64,000 nt of DNA from Cololabis saira (GCF_033807715.1 NC_084610.1:4831769-4895768); one strand, 5' to 3'. Counted from the stretch's first letter, positions 1-14,262 are shown. Made by a program: numbers and translations. Notes: generated from the sequence alone by a model not told the origin.

Positions 1-3000
1 GTTTTGTTCCCATCTTGGTATTATGCTCCAATCCCACTCCATGCCATCCTGGATATGTTTTGTTGATACGAGGCTGCATGTACTACTGCCTAATGGCATC
101 CAGAGGCAGTTTCTTCTGCATCGCTTGGTTCTGCAACCTCAGAAAAATCAATGTGGAGCCCAGAGGAACCAGATAATTATGAAGATGGCTGGCCAGGCAA
201 AGAAGAAAAATGATCCCTCCTAGAAATATGCAAACCTAGCAAACCTCCTAGTGGAGATGGTACTGGTCCGGCTGAAAGTGGGGTCAGTTATTTGTTTTGG
301 AAGCCGACTGCAGCAGCCACACATGCCCAGCACCCCCCGCCCCTGCTGTGGGCGGTATCCGTTACACCCCGTCTGAGACTCCAGCAGCGTGAATGCACTT
401 GTCAAACATCTCCACGCATCAACTTGACACGTTTCATCCACCGCCAGCCTGCGAAGTCCGTAAAACCTAAACTGGCACGAGTCCTCCCTCCCCCACCTGA
501 CACGTCCTCCCCTCTGCCCCGTTTCTGGGTAGCTCCGAGCAAACTATTGCGCAAGGAAGTTGCCTAATCAGTGAACAGGATGTGGGACGCAGCGTCTTTG
601 ATGGCACAGAAACATCAGATGCGAGCCCGTCTCGCTAGCTCGCTCTGGCTTTTGGATCGACTAATTGAGCGAGCGCAGCAGCTGATGAGACGCTGGCCTA
701 TGTTTAGATTGGATTTCATTTTGGGCCCTTTCCGCTGGAGATTAGGAGAGGAAGCAGAGCCCACAGATCCACTTGGATTCAGAGATAAGCGGAGCAGTGG
801 GGGAGGCTATGGGAAACCGAAAGTAAATGATTAAAAATGGATTAAACCATTGACCCTAATTGCACAGATCCAGCACAGAGAAGCTAGGACGCCTTTTTCC
901 TTTGGGGAGCCAAGTTCCACGAGCCGGGTTCATCGATGGGAAGTGATGAAGATTAAGTAAACACCTTGAAGGCCAGATGTCAGGGCCTTTGAGATAAAGC
1001 TAGATGATGATAAAACATAAGACTTCTTCCTCTGACATTTAAAACCAAATGATACTTTGTCTTTTTGCTGCCAGAAGCCTGTTTACAGGTCAAGGCTCGT
1101 CATGTCATAGCACCTTCCTTTAACTGAGGAAAACCCATCATATCGGTGCACGACTCAGCAAAAAGAAAGCTAGATTAATTCATGCATTTCAATGTTTTTT
1201 AACCTCTCGGCCAGACTGAAAATCCCGTTTATCAGCAACGGCTCGAATAAAGATAACAATATCAAAAGGATTGCTCTCATGACTGAGGCATCAACTGTGC
1301 GACGATAAGCTGTCGGCGCCTCCGTGTCATGATTGTGGCTTACGACACGATTAAAGGTCGCACAAGAAAGCAGCGCTGGGGATTTAATTCCTACGTCACG
1401 GCGGCTTCTTGCAGGATCAGCTGATTGATAGTTTAGGCCGTAATAAAGCTTTAATCGGGCCAAACATTGCGGATAAATCATCTGGTTTTCAATTGACCTT
1501 TGATTTATAACGACGGCTCCATCTTCACATCCCAAACGTTACTGTTCAACTTCATATTAATAATTAAGTCACTGTTAATTTACTTTTAAAGAGTGTTTGA
1601 CTTTACTTTATGGTGCAAAAGGTATCAATCATCTCCAGTTAGGACAGAGGACACTAAGAGCTACAAAACACTTTCTAAAAGCTGAAACTGATCATTCAAC
1701 AACAAAAACCACTTTGCTGTCTAACAATACCATTTCTGACCGTCTTTCACTAACAACCATTAATAGATACATGCCGATATGGTGCAAAACACTGGAAGCC
1801 CTGAGAGATAAACTTCTTAAAAATGTTTTAGGCATAATGCCTTCTTGTTTACTCGTTAATAAAATCATTTAATCATGCAATGACGAACCAGCATTCCTAT
1901 TGTAATACCCTTTAACAACCCCAGACAGTTCAAGGCATGACATAGAGATAATGGTTAAATTGTCCAGCTTCTTCCTCCTCTTCATCATCATCAACACATC
2001 TTGCTGCAACACTGACTTCTTTAAATCCCGCTGCCATCAAACACGACTGGTGAAAGTGGGTGTCGTGCTGAATCCCTGCGGCGCTTTGGCCAAAGCGTGT
2101 CACAGACATTTCATTAACGCCTCAGGAAATTGTTTCAACTTCTGAAAACAGGGTAGATTAGTCTCCTTTAAAAAAAAAAAAAAAATGTGCCGACTGCAGA
2201 ACTGTGGCTACTGAAGGTGTGCTGTGTGTTTGAAGAAAAAAAAACACTGGCCAGTTTTGCTCAGGAGACAAACTTGTTGACTGTTCACAGATCATGTTTC
2301 TGGGTTTTAGAGGAAATGAAACACTTAGGTGACTGCTACCCGTGACGAATGGCGTTTTAAACATGCAGAGACGCACTCGGCTGACAGAAACTGGTTACAA
2401 TAATGGCCCCAGGATCAAAGTGAATTCATGTAAAGATGTGACCTTTTGCTGCATTTAGCTGCAATTATATCAAAGCTTTTAAGAAAGAAGAAAATGGTTT
2501 GAATGGCCATCTCAGGGTCGGCCTGCGACGGAGACCCATTCATGGCCGTCCTCCCTCCCTCCCTTCTTCCCTCCAGATTCCATGTGATTTACACAAAAAG
2601 CAATTACCGATATGTTAAAGCGCTCTAGCGTTGACCAAAGTGACACGCGTCGACGCCTATGGGCCGCGCGGCCTCCAGCCCAGCCATCCGACCAGCCATC
2701 GAGAAAGCCAGCGGGGTGGAAAGGATATAATCAAAGAGGCCAGGAGGACGCTGACATCTGGGAGCCTTTGTGTTGTCGGCCTAATTAGATGCCAGGGTGT
2801 ACGGCAGGAGGCGAGGCAGGATGGTGTGTGGAACGGGGGTGTTTGAGGTGGGAAGGGATGAAGAAGAAGAAGAAGTAGAAGAAGGGGGGGGGGCTCTCTT
2901 TTTTTAACATCTGCTCCAGGAACAAGGGAGGACCCAGCTGAGGTCACGGAGCCCCAGACAGCTCCCAACTATAACGGGGATAATGTGAGGGGGGATAACA

Positions 3001-5208
3001 GCTTAATGATAACACTTAAAGCCATTGAGATCACTGTTCTGAAAACAGACTGCAAGCCTCACAGGATAAATGGTGATAATAAGCCCAGATTGTCCATGAA
3101 TATGGATCGCCATGGCTCAGGTTTGATACTGTTCCTTTGTAGAGCAGGGATGATTCAAGCAGCTGTGCATTAATTGCAATCACTGACCATTTACAGGCAC
3201 TTTCTTTTCTAAAGCTGCAGGCAGCATAATTCGTCTAAAAAAAGAAAAATAAAGTGTTGCTCCGCCCTTTGGCTTTTAACTTCTTGTTCTGCGACAATAC
3301 TGCCCTTTGTACCCAGTACAGTCGGGCATTCTCACGCGCATGAAAGTCGGCACAAGCAAGAAATTCTTATCGTTGCTCCAAATAAAGATATCCAGGGGGT
3401 GCCTTGAACTTTAGTCCTCCTCGCACGCAACAAAACATTCGATTGAGCCATGGCCACAGTGGGAACGGCAGGGAAAGAATCCCCTCTGATCTCTACCTTT
3501 TGAATGACCCTCATTGTGGGTCGGTTTAGTCACGAGTTGTACATTAAACTACATTAGGAATAACGCCGCAAATGCATTTAAAGCAAATACTTCAACGGGC
3601 ACGTGGCTGAAAAGGAGGCAGGAGGGGACGCTGAGGACTTTCAGTCACCGCTCAGTCTATTGAAAACGCAGAGCTCTTGGAAACAAAAGCCTCTTAGCTA
3701 AATAGTGTTTCTGTGATCAATACCGCCCCCCCCTAAAAAAAAGGAGAGCATGCCAGGAAGTGCCTGGGCCTGAAAATGGATGGCAGGGGAGATTGGACAT
3801 TGATTGGTGCATCCCCTTTGCCCCAGGATCCAATTCATTTTGTCTCCATGCCATGCGCCGGGGCTTCAGTGAAAGAGGCTGAAACAAGGTCAGCGCCGGG
3901 CACCCGCCCCCCCGCCGGTACAGGACACCGTCCTCTTTATTTTTCTACTGAATGATTCATCCAAAAGTGCCATGTCCTGGGAGAACGAATGAATGGACGA
4001 ATGAATGACTGGGAAGATTATACGTTTGAGTCTCGCTTTTAATTTGCCTGCGACACGGAGGGAAGTGGGAGGGGGGGCTGCCAGTGCTTTCCATTCACCG
4101 CGGAGAAAATTGAAGCATGCAAGTATGTGATGTGGGGTTTTAGTGTGAGGGTCCATCTGCATCCCTGCGGCACAGATGGTCTACGCGGATCTGATGTTTT
4201 GAGTCCCCCTGCTGGCCAGCTTGTCCCGGCTCCACTGGCGCCACCAGCTGCAGCCTGGCACCGGCCGCAGACAATGAGCCGTGTTTTACCCATCTATGAA
4301 GTGTAAAGTCAAGCTTATACATCCCAGCGTGTCTTCATAGTCGCCGCCATCACGTACGAGCGCTTGAACCGTCATTACAAACCAACTGTGGTCACTTAAG
4401 AGTGTGAAAATGTGAGGTTTGTCACGGCTGCCGGGTCAATTTAACAAGTTCACGAACTGGGGGATCAGCGTATGCAGATTAGTCATATCCATCAGTGACA
4501 GACGCAGCATGCGCACATCTTTATCGATGCTGAAATCATGCACTTCTGTGTCATGTGCAGCCCTTTAAAGAACATGGAAATATGAACTTGTGCTTTTGAT
4601 TAAGGAAAAAGGCTTTATGTCCATTATCTTATCAAGTTGGCCTTTGAAATAAGACATTATGTCTCGAGAAGCTGACTTGATTGAATAAAAACAGGCAATA
4701 AAATTAGTCAAATCAACTTTTCAGATTCGGCATCCAAATAGCTTAACGTTAAAATGTGTTTCTGAAAGCAGCACAAGTGTTTATTTTCTTTATTTCAAAG
4801 CTTTAAAAGAAGTGTTGTCTTCTAAAGCAGTCAAACCCTCTTTCAACAACCTCCTATCACTTAATGGCACTAGGTCACACGTCAGTGACAGTTAAATGAG
4901 CTCACAGCGCTACAGTGGCCTGATAAAAGTGACGACTTCAGAAAACAAAAGGATCTGAGACCAGATGAGAGAAAAACTTAATGGTGTCGCCTCCAGACCT
5001 GTAGGAGGACCTGCTGAGCTGAAAACAGCAGATGTTCCTTTGTGCCCATTTTAAATTAAAAAACAAACATTAACTTTTTCCTAAACTTACATAAAAGGAA
5101 CAGCATTGCGTCAAACTCAAACCACTGGCATCAAAATGAAAATAAGAGACCAACACCAGCAACAACTGCTTCCTGAAACTACTTCCTCTTCTCATTCCTG
5201 TTTGCATC
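1..5208. other. Gene-free stretch, mostly single-copy-looking
   Basis: I see no exon here that matches a known family, and the open frames are short, uneven in composition and without convincing splice sites. A purine-rich simple repeat of GAA units followed by a G run lies at about 2,856-2,891, and a poly-A run at about 2,170-2,185. Two blocks look less degenerate than their surroundings, with mixed GC content and homeodomain-like TAAT/ATTA cores and no repeat character: about 1,330-1,530 and 2,590-2,800. They could be conserved non-coding elements, but only an alignment can show that. Confidence 0.5.
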
Positions 5209-5347
5209 AGCCGGCGTTCCCCAAGCCGGGTCCTCAGGGCCGGCTGGCCCGCACGTTGTAGATGTCTGTTAATGACAGTCATCTGTTTCAGGGAAACATC
5301 TAAAACATGCAGGACAGTCGCCCCGAGGACCAGGGTTGGGAAACACT
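5209..5347. mobile_element. Short palindromic fish repeat (hAT-like MITE remnant)
   Basis: The two ends are imperfect inverted repeats: the left end reads GGCGTTCCCCAAGCC then GGTCCTCAGGGCC, and the right end reads CCCGAGGACCAGGG then TTGGGAAACACTG. The central part contains a run about mid-element that resembles the 20,262-20,440 repeat (ATGTCT, CATCTAAAACATGCAGGAC). This arrangement is typical of a short non-autonomous DNA transposon common in fish. Superfamily is inferred only from resemblance. Confidence 0.55.
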
Positions 5348-6793
5348 GTTTTAACGGATATGAAAAAAAAAGCAACCTGTACGTGTGGGTTCATAAACTC
5401 AAACATAAAAACATAAAGCTTGTAGTCTGGTCAGGCAACCACTGGCGTGCCATCCTGCTGCGTACTGAACGTTTCTTGTTTTTATAACTGTGCAGGCGGT
5501 GCGTGTAATACCAGACATGTCCACTTGGCAGAATGCAAAGTCCAGCTCAAATATAAATGGGACACAACACGGTCAAATTGTTAGGAAGGTTTATTTTTTC
5601 CTCTTCTGTACTGAAGAAACAAAAAAAGAATAAAAAGGTAGTAAAAACAACCTTTGACTTCATTCAGAAATAGATCATTTTATCCATCTGAGGAAAAATT
5701 TACCTGTGGATATAGAATTTGGCTATCGAGTAAAAGAATTAAACTGGGTTTTTGTTAATCTCTGCAAGACTTGTACATTTTGCAAAGAAAGAAAAGATAT
5801 TTCTCAGCGTTTAAAGCGTTAAAAAGGCCTACGATAAAAAAAAGGCGTACGATACGGACCCACGTTCAGCGGCTATTCATTCGCCACAAACGTGTAGTTT
5901 GACTTACAAAAGCATTTTCCTTTACATTCACCGCGTATTGACCTGAATGAATGACACGCTCTACTTTTGTGTACTCCAAACAACTGGTACTGTGACATAC
6001 ATACGCACAGAGCCTCACATTTATATTCTCATAGTAACATTTATGTCACGAGGAGTTTAATAGAGTCTTGTATACTGTCAGGGAACATGGAGTTACAATA
6101 AAACAAGACTTTGTTGCCATGAAGACTCCATTTGTCCGTTTGCACGCTCACAAGGAAGTAGCCTGCTTTCAGCATTAAATACCGTCACAGAGCTTTAACA
6201 CAACTGCTGCAGTGAAAGCAGGTTTGTGGAGTCGTCTTACGCAGTGTTGGCAATACTTTCAGCATTGTGCACAGGCAGAAAAAAGGAAGCTTTGTTTGTG
6301 CAACTCTACATCTAAAGACGCTGATGTTTGCTCATGAATTTATTTTTCAATGTCACTGATTATGAAAGAAAACAAACTGCCTTTACATTACTGAATGTCC
6401 TTTGTAACACAATGAGAATACCAGAGCTGATAAGACAATAAATCACTTCTCTTTCATACCAAATCCAAACGGGGTTACGTGCACACATTCTAACTTGTGA
6501 ATTCAGTCCAACCACTTAAGATGAAAAAGGAATAATTGCTGTTCCTCAACTGACCCCTAGGGGCTCGCTTCAGAAGCAAGTTTATCTCAGTGGACTAAAA
6601 AAACAGCCCCTCAAGAAATAAGTCAATATTCCATAAAGCGCTAACACCTGCAAATTGCTTCAAAATATGTCAATATCCAATTGTACTGAACTAAGAAAAC
6701 CAAGTGACCGGCGGTGGAGACTGGTGTCTTATTAAACCAATACAGAACAAACGAAGCTACTCAAACAGTTCCTCTAGAAATAAGCTACATCAA
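5348..6793. other. Gene-free, AT-rich stretch
   Basis: No coding exon or clear repeat is visible. A TTTATT hexamer near 5,590, AATAAA on the minus strand, could in principle end a minus-strand transcript, but no coding sequence was found upstream of it on that strand. Confidence 0.45.
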
Positions 6794-7192
6794 TACACTG
6801 CAAAAATTCAAAATCTTACCAGGAATATTTGTCTTATTTCTAGTTAAAATGTCTAATTTTTAGTCAAAAAATCTCATTACACTTAAAACAAGAGTCATTA
6901 CCAAAAAAATAACTTGTTATTTGACAATTTTCACCTGTTTCAAGTAAATGTTCACTAAGTAGAAAAATCTGCCATTGGGAGAAGATTTATCTTCTCTTTA
7001 CAAGCAAAAAATCTTGTTCCATTGGCAGATTTTTCTACTTATTTTAAGTGAAAATCTACTTGAAACAGGTGAAAATTGTTGTTTTTCTCCAGTGATGAGT
7101 CTTGTTTTAAGTGTAAGGAAATTTTTTTGACTAAAAATGAGACATTTTAACTAGAAATCAGACAACTATTCTTGTTAAGATTTTGCATTGTA
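6794..7192. mobile_element. Palindromic MITE with CACTGCAAAA ends (hAT-like)
   Basis: A 399-bp palindrome. The left end reads TACACTGCAAAAATTC and the right end ends in TTTTGCATTGTA. The arms carry mirrored blocks: AGTTAAAATGTCTAAT against GACATTTTAACTAG, CACCTGTTTCAAGTA against CTTGAAACAGGTG, and ATCTGCCATTGGGAG against CCATTGGCAGATT. The flanks repeat CTACATCAA at 6,785-6,793 and 7,193-7,201, which is the target-site duplication and supports a hAT-type insertion. A second, truncated copy lies at 48,838. Confidence 0.85.
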
Positions 7193-8740
7193 CTACATCA
7201 ACCTAGTCAAAATTGTCTTATGTTAAGCAATATCTCTTTGCTAGTGGGGGTAAGTAACATCGTCTTGGAGAATAATTCCTAAAACTAGCAAGACAGTCTT
7301 AATTTTCTTAAAGCAAAGCTTTTTCTCCACTTTCTTGCAGCATTCACATATTAATCTGTAAGCAAGACCTGGAACTGCCTTTTTCCTTTTAAATTAAAAT
7401 CATCTTACATCCTCACTCATCACTAAGTGTGACGTTTGCTTTCCACATGGCTATTTCATTTACTTTTTAGAAAATCTACACGAGCTAGCGGGGCTGTGGA
7501 TATTTGAGTTAGCCGACTTGTTCTAGAGAGCTCGTCTAACATGAATGGTCCTGCGTCCACAAAGAGACAAAGAAAAACTAATTATCGGACTTTGTGATAA
7601 GCAATCAAACCAAAAAAGAAAACATCAGTCAAGAAAATGGGGGGGGGGGGACTGCTGACACAAAAATGTCTGACACTTTCTGTGATGAAGCTTCAGCCTG
7701 AACTCATCTGAGCAGCTCTGAATATTGTTTAGTCAGCAGGGAATTTAACGCGGGTTTAAAAACGAGGGACAGGTTGGAGGTCTGGTGGAAAGAATCGAGA
7801 AAAAAAAACAAAGACTACAATGTCGTCATCCTGTTCATGAGGGGAGCCCCTGCAATTCCCTGAGCTTATCCCAGCAGATGCTTTAATATACATCCTGGAA
7901 AAAAAGAAAAATAGATAATGAACTGAACTTCCTGTAGTGGGACCTGCAAACGCAGCCCGGCTTGCTGCAGCCGGCAGCGTGACTCTCCGCTGAACTCTCT
8001 GCAGGTACAAAACAGACAGAAAGATGTATGCAGAAAGCCCAAGGGTGATGCAGCGGGCCAAGAGAGGGCGGAGGAATTTTCCAGCCGTTATCAAAATACA
8101 CAACTGTGCCCCCCCCCAACCCAATCCCACCCCGCCCCCCTCTCTCAGCCCAGTACGTGGGTATCATGCGATGGGCAGCTCACACATGCATTTCATCAGC
8201 CGGCTGCTGACAGCTTGAGAAACAACAGCGCATGTGAATGTTTTCCGTTGTGTTGCACACGTCACTTGAGAAAGCAGGAAAAGCAACCACAAGCGCAGCG
8301 TTTTCAGCACTCGCAACCAAAGCCACGGACGAAGGACACCCTTCATCGGTCAGTGATAAGGAAACGGTTGTGATAGGGACGCCGCCGCCGGGATAAGTGA
8401 CTTCTTGTTTTGATGTCGGCATCCTTCTGTGATGCTTAGGATCCGATTTGAAAAGCAAAAGTTGAAAGTTGAAGATTTTGTGCACAAACGTATACACTTT
8501 GTAGATAAGAAGTTTAAAAAAACTTCAGATAATGAGCACGCATATTTCACCTTGTGAGGGTTTTCACGCAGCAGTTTAATCTACATTTAATTAAAAAAGC
8601 CATAAAAGTGTATTTTTAAAACTAGATGATTTTAAAACCGAGTGGTCGTCCACAACAAGGACGTTTGGTTTAATCTGAAGCCCGTCGTACAAGAGCAGAA
8701 ACATCTTTGTACCACATCAGGTAAAAGCAACAAATACATC
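7193..8740. other. Gene-free stretch
   Basis: A 10-G run lies at about 7,639 and a poly-C/C-rich stretch at about 8,107-8,145. Overlapping minus-strand open frames at 7,756-8,500 include one hydrophobic stretch, but the frame crosses low-complexity sequence, lacks a good acceptor or donor, and matches no family I know. I do not call a gene. Confidence 0.45.
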
Positions 8741-9433
8741 AATTAAAGCTGCAAGCAGCGATGAACGGGCCCTCGCACCCTTGTGCACATTCAGTCGTTC
8801 TGCAGTTGAAGCTTGTATGACTTGCATGTAGATTCTTCAGGACTGGACATTTAGCGGATGACACCACCCACGACTCTCTATATCAAACCATTCAAAAGTT
8901 ATGGCAGAAAGTAGGAACTATCACATATGGACCAATCAGATGAAGGGAGGGGCGCGCTTTTTGGCGTCTAGCGTCGCCACGGTAATGCTTTTGACTGAGA
9001 AAAGTAATGCGCGTCGTCCCAGGATGGAGACGCACATTTTGATGTATAACACACCTGGGTGCACGTTACGGTTCGGGCCGTATTAACTGCCGAAGGAATG
9101 GCATAAATTTCGCCAAAATTACACTATTAATTGAAAATGGACGACTTCCTGTTCGGTTTCGGCCATGGCGCCAAGAGACTTTTCTTGAAGTTGCGACATG
9201 ATACAGGTGTGTACCGATTTTCGTGCATGTATGTCAAACCGTATTGTGGGGCTTGAGGCACAAAGTTTTCAAGGGGGTGCATTAAATATCAAATTTATCT
9301 CCAGGCCTGGCTTGCGTGCAAGATTTGGTGACTTTTGGGGCACGTTTAGGGGGGCAAAAAGGCCCTCCTTTCGTCAGAAAAAAAAAAAAGAAGAAAGAAA
9401 AAATTCCTACAGATACAATAGGGCCTTCGCACC
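8741..9433 (+). mobile_element. Interspersed element, AAAGCTGCAAGCAGCG family, copy 1
   Basis: The element starts AATTAAAGCTGCAAGCAGCG, continues into GGGCCCTCGCACC, and ends TACAATAGGGCCTTCGCACC. Large parts match 59,810-61,002 in reverse complement, including the block around the phrase GTCGCCACGG and the text around CCGTATTAACTGCC. There is no long terminal inverted repeat. The left end holds a perfect short hairpin (GCTGC, AA, GCAGC). Class is uncertain. This copy carries only one unit of the approx. 127-bp internal repeat that copy 2 has four times. Confidence 0.75.
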
Positions 9434-12400
9434 TAATAATCAGGGGTGTGTTTTGTGTTTGAGTGACACCTGGCTAACAGGTAGGGGTTACCATTTGGCT
9501 GCTTAGCAAATAGCACAGCATTGATGTCCAAGCTGTTAATAAAATAATGTTTTCTTGTTGATTTTACTAAACAGACCTGGGAGGGTCCGAGGACAAAGCT
9601 TAGCTAAGATCATGCAGTATGTGCTAACCGAGCGTTGGTTAAACACAGCTCTTAATCTTAAACTAATCTTAATTCTCTGACGTGGATGGGCTAAAGGAGT
9701 CAGGAGTCACAGCGGATCATGTCAGGACCCCCAAATCCAAGTCTGCAAGGACAAAACAGACAGTCTGCTTGTAACGTAGGCGTGTGCCTGACAGCAACAG
9801 GTCCGACCCCAACACGCGGCCAGCAGTGCTCTGCTACTCCTCATCATTTCAGCAAAACTAAATGGGAGATGTTTGTTCAGATTTCATGAAAATGAATGGG
9901 AAATAATTCACCAGCATCATTGGCTAGCGTAAGCTAAGTCAGCACATAGACTAACTATGGATGAACCATTAGGTCACATCTTCTAAAAGAGCCATTTTAC
10001 TTAGTATGGCGCACAGCCGTGTTGCCAGGGAGACAAACGGCAACAGTCACCGTATGTCAAAGTTAGCCCTGAATAAAAACTCCTTCAGCTGAAATATCTG
10101 CACATTTACGGGGAAAATCAGTCACGTTGAGCCGATGCTGGGTTGGTACAGGCTGCTGATTGCGACGCTAAGCACGATGGCACGATATCACATGATGTGA
10201 TAACGGCCAGTCATTGGCAATCAAATGAATGTATTGCTTTATACGTTTATATAGTTCTCCTGACGTGCTACAAAACATGTTCACCTCTTCAGAGTTGTCA
10301 GGGATGTGGAAAAATACATTTAAACTAAAGATTTTTATAAAAATAAATATGTAAATATGTTTATTTCTGCTGTAAAGTTGGACATTTTTAACATGGGTGT
10401 CAATGGAGATCAACCAACTTTTGCAGCCAGCCTCTAGTGGTCAGCTGAAGAACTGCAACAGATCTTATATCAGCATGACCTTCAACCCGGAAGTTGGATG
10501 GTTGGCGCTGGAGTCAGCCGGGCCAATCCAGTAGGCTCATTTTGCCAATTTGCAACAAGTGCATGGTGTCAAAATTCTCAGCGCTCCCAGCTGTGTCAGC
10601 GCCTCCCCAGCCTGGTATCGGTTTATGATTTGAGGTTGTACTAACCTTGAATCATATGACTTTTGTAATAAATATCAGACGTTTGACATTTACAGTCCTT
10701 GCCTCCAACTAAATAGACCAAAAGTCAGTAGAAGGTGAGCAGACCGGCCACTATTGCCCGCTGGACGTTTCACACCACTCACAAACGTGGCGGTAAATCG
10801 AACCCAACACAACCTGAACCAAATGGAAATCACACCAGTGGGTTTTATTTTGAATTAAATAAAAAAAAATGTAAAAAGACAGAGAAAATCCTTTAAACTG
10901 AAGAGTGCAACTTGAGTTCTACGTGACATGCTGCAGGTCTTTAATATTTGCTCTATCATTAAAAAAAAAAAAAGGTTTTTTCCTCTAATTTTCTGAGTCT
11001 GAATGAAAGAAAACTTCCCATAACGTCATATGACAAACAAGCAGTGATCCAGACTTACTCAACCCCGGCCGGATCCTCTCCACTCAACTGGTCTGCAGCT
11101 CCCAGCCTGTCAGAGGTCTCCTGGTCAGGAAGACAACGTGCTGATGTGGACTCTCCTTTGAAGGTAGCTAAAAACATGCTGTCGTAAATTCCCCTGAAGG
11201 TCTTGCAGGGGGGAGGGAAGCCACACAAACACACACAAACTCACATCCAGTGTCTGCGCTGCCAGTGCTGCAAGTCCACAGCAACACCCAGTAAAACTTG
11301 TAAATAGAAGGGAGGGAGTTGGTGGGGGTGTAGGAGGGGAGGCAGGGAGGCGTGGTGGGGCGGGAGGAGAAGCTCCACGTTACATCACCGGCAGCTGTTG
11401 ACAGGCCTGTGTTTATTAACTTGCTGCCAGCGCCTGAGGAGTCACACCACATGGCTGCTGCTCTCACGACCCTTTAAACGACAACGGCGCTCACTGGCGT
11501 CGCTGACGGACCTGCAGCCACGATGTGTGTGCAAGAAAAATAATAAAAATACTGCTTTGTGTGGAGCTTTACTATCACTACTTCTTGTGCTACCTGTCAT
11601 CTGTTGATACTGGCGCTGAGACTTGCTGACTATGTTAGAAAAACTGTTATCCTGACTCAGATAACAGTGACTGTAATTGTATTACTGCACAGAGAGCTGC
11701 TGCATTCCTCAAGTGTCTTGGCTTGGCAGCGTCCCCGGCCTCTCAGCTCAGCCTGCATTTCTCTCCCCTTTCCTTTCTTGCCTTCTCATTTAAATGGAGG
11801 CAAATGACTTGCGGCTCCGCTGCCAAATAGACTCCTCTACGCCGGCTGGGGGCTGCTAACTCTTCGCAGGACTCTTTTAGGTACTTGCATTCCTTGCCGC
11901 CACACATCCAAGGTTGAGAAGAACAACCCAATCAGCCGGGTCGACCTAATCCTTTATGCATCGTTTAGTCAATTTGTCATGTTTGCATTTAATTTTTTTG
12001 CTAAATGCATTAGCTCAAAGCCTGCTGCCTGGGTGGAAAGCCCTTCAGCTGCAGGATCAGGCGCCCACTATTTGTCATCCATAACCGCCACGAACAAATG
12101 ACCACTTCAGCCCATCTTGTGTTCGCAAATGCAATCATTTCTTCCGTAATTCCATGCTGCTGGTGCATTCCTGCCCTGTAAAGTCACTGCATTGCAACAT
12201 TGTTCGCCCACAGGAGGAGGAATCAGACCTTGCAGGCTGACGACGCCGCAAAAAAAACTACTTTTGAAGCCGCTGGAGCAGCCAACGGGTTCACAATCAC
12301 GGGTCCGCTTTTCATCACGAGCAGGCAATTAAACGTAAATGTCAGGAGCTAATTGGATAAATAGCAGCTTTGTATTAAGATGATTGGAATCAAATGTGAG

Positions 12401-14262
12401 GTGGGGTAATAGTACGATGAGATTGGTCAACCTCTGTTAATAGAAATCTTTGATTGAAGGCTTATGATATTTACTTTTAATCCAATAGTGATGAGGACAT
12501 GTCTGAAATCAAAGAAACATGACCTTTCATTTGCACAGTTAGACTTGTCAAATTTGGAGATACTGGAAATGTCTTCACTCCTGGGGTTTGGTGCATTTAA
12601 TGTGTGCTGTTCTTATCAAATAACACTGCTTCAAACACCCCCTTCCCTGCCCCCTCCTTTCACTCCATCCCATTTGCTCTCATGTTGCAGTTAAAGAAAG
12701 GTTTTGTCCCAAGTTCATACCTTTATTCTTTTTGGGATCACAGGAAACCAGTCACGGCAGGTTTTAGGTCCTAAAACTGGTTAGTCCAGTGGTACATTTG
12801 CACATCTCTTCTTGGTTTGAATGCACATTGATGCAAAAAAAGGAAAGTTATGCTAACAATTTACCTCAGAAGAGAGAATGACGCTGCACCCGAGATCGCC
12901 ACGTCCCAAATGTCGATTAGCTGTTGCCACAGTTTCAACATTGTTAATTATAAATTGCGGCCATCAAGTACAACATCGTGACCACTGACTGGTGATGTGA
13001 GTAAACACCTCTCACCTTATTACAATGCAGCTCACCACGGAAAAAACCTGCTTCCTGGCTTTCAAATGTATGTTATTGTAGCTGTAACACACCTGACATC
13101 TAACAAACATGCAGGGCAGTGGCCCATGTGGACCCGAATTCAACAAACACTCACTTATAGCTGTTGGGTTAACCCTGAAGACATCTGTGGGAAGCAATCC
13201 CAATCCACAGAGGCCCCGCTGCACAACCCACAGAGGCCAAAGGTTGCTCTGCTAACATTGCAGCTCCAGAAACGCCACAAGATATGTTCTTTGTCCAGAC
13301 GCTGACTAGTTAGAGCTCTTTTGGGAGCAAAAGAAAGACCTGCTCAACATCATGTCCAACAGGCTCTGGACTGGCATGGAAGGATCTGAGACGAAGCTCG
13401 ACTGAGCATCGGCGACCTTTGGCTACAGCCGGAGATTCCCACCAGGGCTAACTGATGCCTCTCGCTCGGCAGCTGCTTGCCCTGACCTGCAACGCTTTGG
13501 ACCGACCATCTTTGCTCAGCAGATGCTGAGACCCGATTCTGACAAACCCCCTGGGACTCCAAGTCAGTCAGTCACTCAAGGGCGACGGTTGATCTGAGCT
13601 CCTGGTAGCCTTGCTTCAGCTTTCGCTTAACCCGTTACAGAAACAAACAGGAGGATGTAGGGACAAACTGAATCTGAATGAATGTAGGAGAACGCTAGTT
13701 AGCATCATGCCTCATCTTCTGCCCTCCAAAGGTCCAAGGGAGCCCAAAGCCACAGTACGTCAGAATAGTAACTCAACAATTCAGACTGTTGAGTGCAAAA
13801 GGAAAAATACGGTGGTCTCTGAACGTGCATTTTGACCTGGGGCGCATGTGCCTTCAACAGGAGAGACATTCTACATGAACTAAAGATAACGTTGACCTTT
13901 TACCTGTACCAAACCCGTTTTACAGAACAGAGGGTGACTCAGAAAAAGAGCTGCATCCAAACAAAGACATAGTCAAGTCAGTGAATCACCTGACTGAATC
14001 ACCACAAGAGTCAAAGTGCACTTTGTGCTCAACTGAGATGCAACTATTTGGGTGAGAAATCAGAACAAGATGGCGGATGACACATGCTGAATGTGTTTAA
14101 AGTCTGTGTATCAGTGCCACGTGAAGGCAACCACTGACAGTACTGTGTTAATTAGTAGAGACGCTCCGTCATGTCTACACCAGGGGCTGGCATGGACCCT
14201 CTTGTGATATGTTGCCCCCATGTGATCAGAAATGGGGCCACAGAGTGGCTTTAACGTCACAT
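9434..14262. other. Gene-free stretch with minor repeats
   Basis: No exon is recognisable. The block at about 11,990-12,420 has balanced composition and no repeat character, so it is a candidate conserved non-coding element. The part at about 14,060-14,254 ends with a CAGAGTGGCTTTAA motif and contains GCCCCCATGTGATCAGAA. Both are hallmarks of the CCACATGGGGGC palindrome family seen better at 39,008, 50,046, 51,025 and 62,465, so this is probably a decayed copy. Confidence 0.45.
10383..10500. repeat. Short interspersed fish repeat fragment
   Basis: The text around ACATGGGTGTCAATGGAGAT, AGCCAGCCTCTAGTGG and CAACCCGGAAGTTGG resembles a repeat common in fish genomes, with a conserved run about seven codons long before the AGCCAGCCTC motif. 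Boundaries are approximate, and the identification is from memory of the motif only. Confidence 0.4.

Noticed and set aside
5580..5600. Minus-strand AATAAA suggesting the 3' end of a gene to its right
   Set aside because: No coding exon was found on that strand within several kilobases; the hexamer is common by chance.
7756..8500. Overlapping minus-strand open frames including a hydrophobic stretch, possibly an exon
   Set aside because: The frame runs into C-rich low-complexity sequence, has no good acceptor or donor, and matches no family I know.
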